Notes under the pieces: model-generated
What the model saw: only the letters and a program-made list of their open reading frames with translations
Database searches by the model: none
What the model was told of the DNA's origin: nothing
Assembly (NCBI RefSeq): GCF_003457605.1
Contig: NZ_QRAN01000016.1
Location: 40,602-104,601, forward strand
Direction: 5' to 3'
Origin: Seongchinamella sediminis
GTDB taxonomy: Bacteria > Pseudomonadota > Gammaproteobacteria > Pseudomonadales > Halieaceae
DNA length: 64,000 bases
Shown here: in pieces, positions 62,521 to 64,000 of the stretch
Position numbering within the stretch: the first letter of the stretch is position 1
Layout: every line of letters starts with the position of its first letter
Position numbers and translations under genes: made by a program

Positions 62521-63114
62521 TCAGGCAGCCGTATCGTGTTCCGCGCAGTCGACGCGCAGGTGCCGGTCGGCCATCGGCGCATCGACCAGGGCACAGTAGT
62601 GCGGCGCCGGGCTGCCCGGCGCAACATTTTCGCGAAAGTGGCGACAGCTCACGCAGGTGCGCTGGGGTGCGATCAGTTCCCGCTGCTGCAGACTGCGTAT
62701 CATGGTGAGCACCAGGGCAAACAGGCTTTCCTGTTCCGGCGCCGACAGGCCGCTAACGACTGCGCCGAAACTGGCGGGCCAGGTCTCGGCCACGCGCCTG
62801 CCGCCGGCCGTGGCCTTGAGGACCACGGCGCGACCGTCGGCAGGGTCGGGGCCCTTGCGCAGCAGCCGCTTGCGTTCCAACGCGGCCACGGCGTCGCTGG
62901 CGGTGGCCTTGCGCACGCCGGCGTGGGCCGCTGCGGCGGTGAGCCGCGCGCCCGGTGGGCGCCTGGCCACGAAGCGCAGGATATCGGCCTGGGTCGGCGA
63001 CAGGCCAGCCGCCTCGGCGGTTTGCCAGTCGAGTTGGCGGGCCACGGCGGCCAGCCTGGCGAGTCCGTCGGCGAGTCGCCCCGGGAGCGGTTCGGTAATG
63101 TCATCAAAAATCAT
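62521..63114 (-). CDS. MarR-family transcriptional regulator with Cys/His-rich tail
   Basis: 197 residues from ATG 63114; the frame is open from 63237. The winged helix is LSPTQADILRFVARRP, then LTAAAAHAGVRKATASDAVA with LERKRLLRKGPDPADGRA, a MarR-type DR-like wing. The last 45 residues hold TCVSCRHFRE, HYCALVDAP and LRVDCAEHD: four cysteines and three histidines that could bind iron or zinc or sense redox state. A 13-bp near-palindrome lies just before its start and recurs before the neighbouring redoxin operon, implying self-regulation and control of the redoxin. A good terminator follows. Confidence 0.85.
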   Translation of the reverse strand: MIFDDITEPLPGRLADGLARLAAVARQLDWQTAEAAGLSPTQADILRFVARRPPGARLTAAAAHAGVRKATASDAVAALERKRLLRKGPDPADGRAVVLKATAGGRRVAETWPASFGAVVSGLSAPEQESLFALVLTMIRSLQQRELIAPQRTCVSCRHFRENVAPGSPAPHYCALVDAPMADRHLRVDCAEHDTAA

Positions 63115-63116
63115 AG

Positions 63117-63129
63117 TAAGGAATCCTAA
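63117..63129. promoter_or_regulatory. Putative MarR-type operator, autoregulatory
   Basis: TAAGGAATCCTAA lies 3 bp upstream of the marR-like start codon, overlapping where the ribosome or RNA polymerase would sit. It matches the site at 62455-62467 in 12 of 13 bases. Confidence 0.62.
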
Positions 63130-63325
63130 CCTAAATTCCGGGCTTGTCAAATCACGTCGGAAGCAGGGCCCGATTCGTGATGTTCGAGCCAACACCCGGC
63201 AGTTTCCGGCTGACTGTCGGGGTGGCAAAAAAAGCACCGGGGCGACAGGCGCGTACTAACGCTTTGGCCAGTATGGCAAAGCTGTGCTTTACTCCTATGG
63301 TCGACTCCCCCAAGGGGCAGTGATT

Positions 63326-63880
63326 ATGCAGTTACAGGGAAGGTTCGCTTTTATCACCGGCGCCAGCCAGGGAATTGGCAAAGGGGTGGCGCGGGCCTAT
63401 GCTGAGCAGGGCGCCACCGTCATCATCGCCAGCCGCAACGCGGAAGCGGGAAACACAACCGCGGAGCAGATCAACCGGGATTACCCGCAGGGCCATGCTG
63501 TCTTTTTACAGACCGACGTCTCGGAGCGGGCGCAGTTGGAGGGACGGCTGGATGAGGTGGCGGCCGACCACGGCGATATCGGTATTCTGGTGAGCAACGC
63601 GACGCCCTCCGGGGATGGCCAGCCGGTGCGGCTGGAGCACACCGAGGCGTCCCGTATCGAGGCTCTCAATACCGTCAATTACCTGGCTCCCCTGTGGGCG
63701 ATGCAAAAGCTGTTCCCGTCGATGAAAGCCAATGGCTGGGGCCGCATCATCAGCATGTGTTCACTGAATGGCATCAACGCGCATCGTTATACGGTCGGTT
63801 ATAACAGCTCCAAGGAGGCGCTGCGCGCGCTAACCCGCACCGCCGCGGTAGAGTGGGGAAGGCATGGCATTACCTGTAAT
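63326..63880 (+). pseudogene. Short-chain dehydrogenase/reductase, interrupted by an insertion sequence
   Basis: 185 codons of an SDR gene before it is cut. Rossmann GxxxGxG is FITGASQGIGKG (about 8-19). The NAG-type loop reads V-S-N-A-T-P. Catalytic serine region SMCSLNGINA, and Y-x-x-x-K in YNSSKEALRALT. The last native residues are HGITCN; the frame then reads into IS DNA and stops after 14 more codons. Normal SDRs of this kind are about 250-260 residues, so the C-terminal substrate loop is lost here and the rest should lie beyond the IS. ATG 63326 is chosen, with AAGGGG upstream. Confidence 0.85.
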
Positions 63881-64000
63881 GGGTCTTCACCAAATCGAGT
63901 GGGTAGATTAGCCTTGTCCTCATGAAAGATACACAGCTTTACAGTCAGATTCTCGGTATCCAGAAGCCCTGGAAGGTCACTTCGGTCAATGTGTCGCTTG
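63881..64000 (+). mobile_element. ISL3-family insertion sequence, left end
   Basis: The left terminal repeat seems to start with GGGTCTTCACC at 63881, close to the GGxTCTT ends of ISL3 elements. It interrupts an SDR gene. ISL3 elements make 8-bp target repeats, so CCTGTAAT (63873-63880) should recur at the right junction outside the window. Confidence 0.72.
63922..64000 (+). CDS. ISL3-family transposase, N-terminal part
   Basis: 26 codons are visible: MKDTQLYSQILGIQKPWKVT, then SVNVSL. The L-Y-x-x-I-L-G-I-x-x-P-W-x-V pattern is the usual start of ISL3 transposases. The gene runs off the right edge. Its ATG overlaps the artificial stop of the interrupted SDR frame. Confidence 0.75.
   Translation, partial: MKDTQLYSQILGIQKPWKVTSVNVSL

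Overview
The window reads as chromosomal DNA of a GC-rich, aerobic gammaproteobacterium. TonB-dependent receptors, a FecI/FecR pair and a very large stock of CoA-thioester enzymes suggest a marine hydrocarbon-, terpenoid- or steroid-degrading lineage such as Halieaceae/Spongiibacteraceae. That placement is inference from gene content; there is no rRNA here to confirm it.

From about 1 to 48 kb lies a catabolic island. It holds nine family III (CaiB/BaiF) CoA-transferase genes (ten domains, one gene fused, one apparently circularly permuted), two acyl-CoA dehydrogenases, a two-subunit MaoC hydratase, four crotonase-fold proteins (one MenB/BadI-like, one PaaG-like), two thiolase/DUF35 pairs, one acyl-CoA ligase, a CoxMSL-type molybdenum hydroxylase with a CoxG partner, three luciferase-like monooxygenases, an OYE/FadH-like reductase, a Ddn-like reductase, two amidohydrolases, ETF-alpha, a membrane Fe-S oxidoreductase that could pass electrons to quinone, and a TonB receptor. 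Together they look like uptake, CoA activation, hydroxylation or reduction, beta-oxidation, carbon-carbon cleavage and possibly alicyclic ring opening of a complex carboxylic substrate. The substrate cannot be named from sequence.

The most notable regulatory signal is a repeated promoter design. Two direct half-sites of the form GKCCGRAAWTGA lie exactly 21 bp apart, followed by exactly 35 bp and a TAGACT-like -10 box. It precedes six transcription units (at 6.2, 12.2, 27.0, 33.8, 35.3 and 43.5 kb). A variant lies at 1.1 kb and an orphan near-perfect copy at 0.45 kb. An AraC-family regulator inside the island (30.3 kb) is the obvious candidate reader, so this looks like a local regulon. Three copies of a short stem-loop repeat start exactly on TAG stop codons inside the operons.

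From 48 to 62 kb are general functions: a Na/phosphate-type transporter with a small coiled-coil partner, an MFS carrier, an ECF sigma/anti-sigma/STN-TonB receptor trio at 52-56.3 kb, and a leftward operon of a CocE-type hydrolase, a BCCT carrier and a DUF885 lipoprotein. From 61.8 to 63.1 kb, a MarR-type regulator and a redoxin share a 13-bp operator, and two tiny coupled ORFs sit in front of the redoxin.

The right edge holds a short-chain dehydrogenase gene cut after codon 185 by the left end of an ISL3-family insertion sequence, whose transposase runs out of the window.
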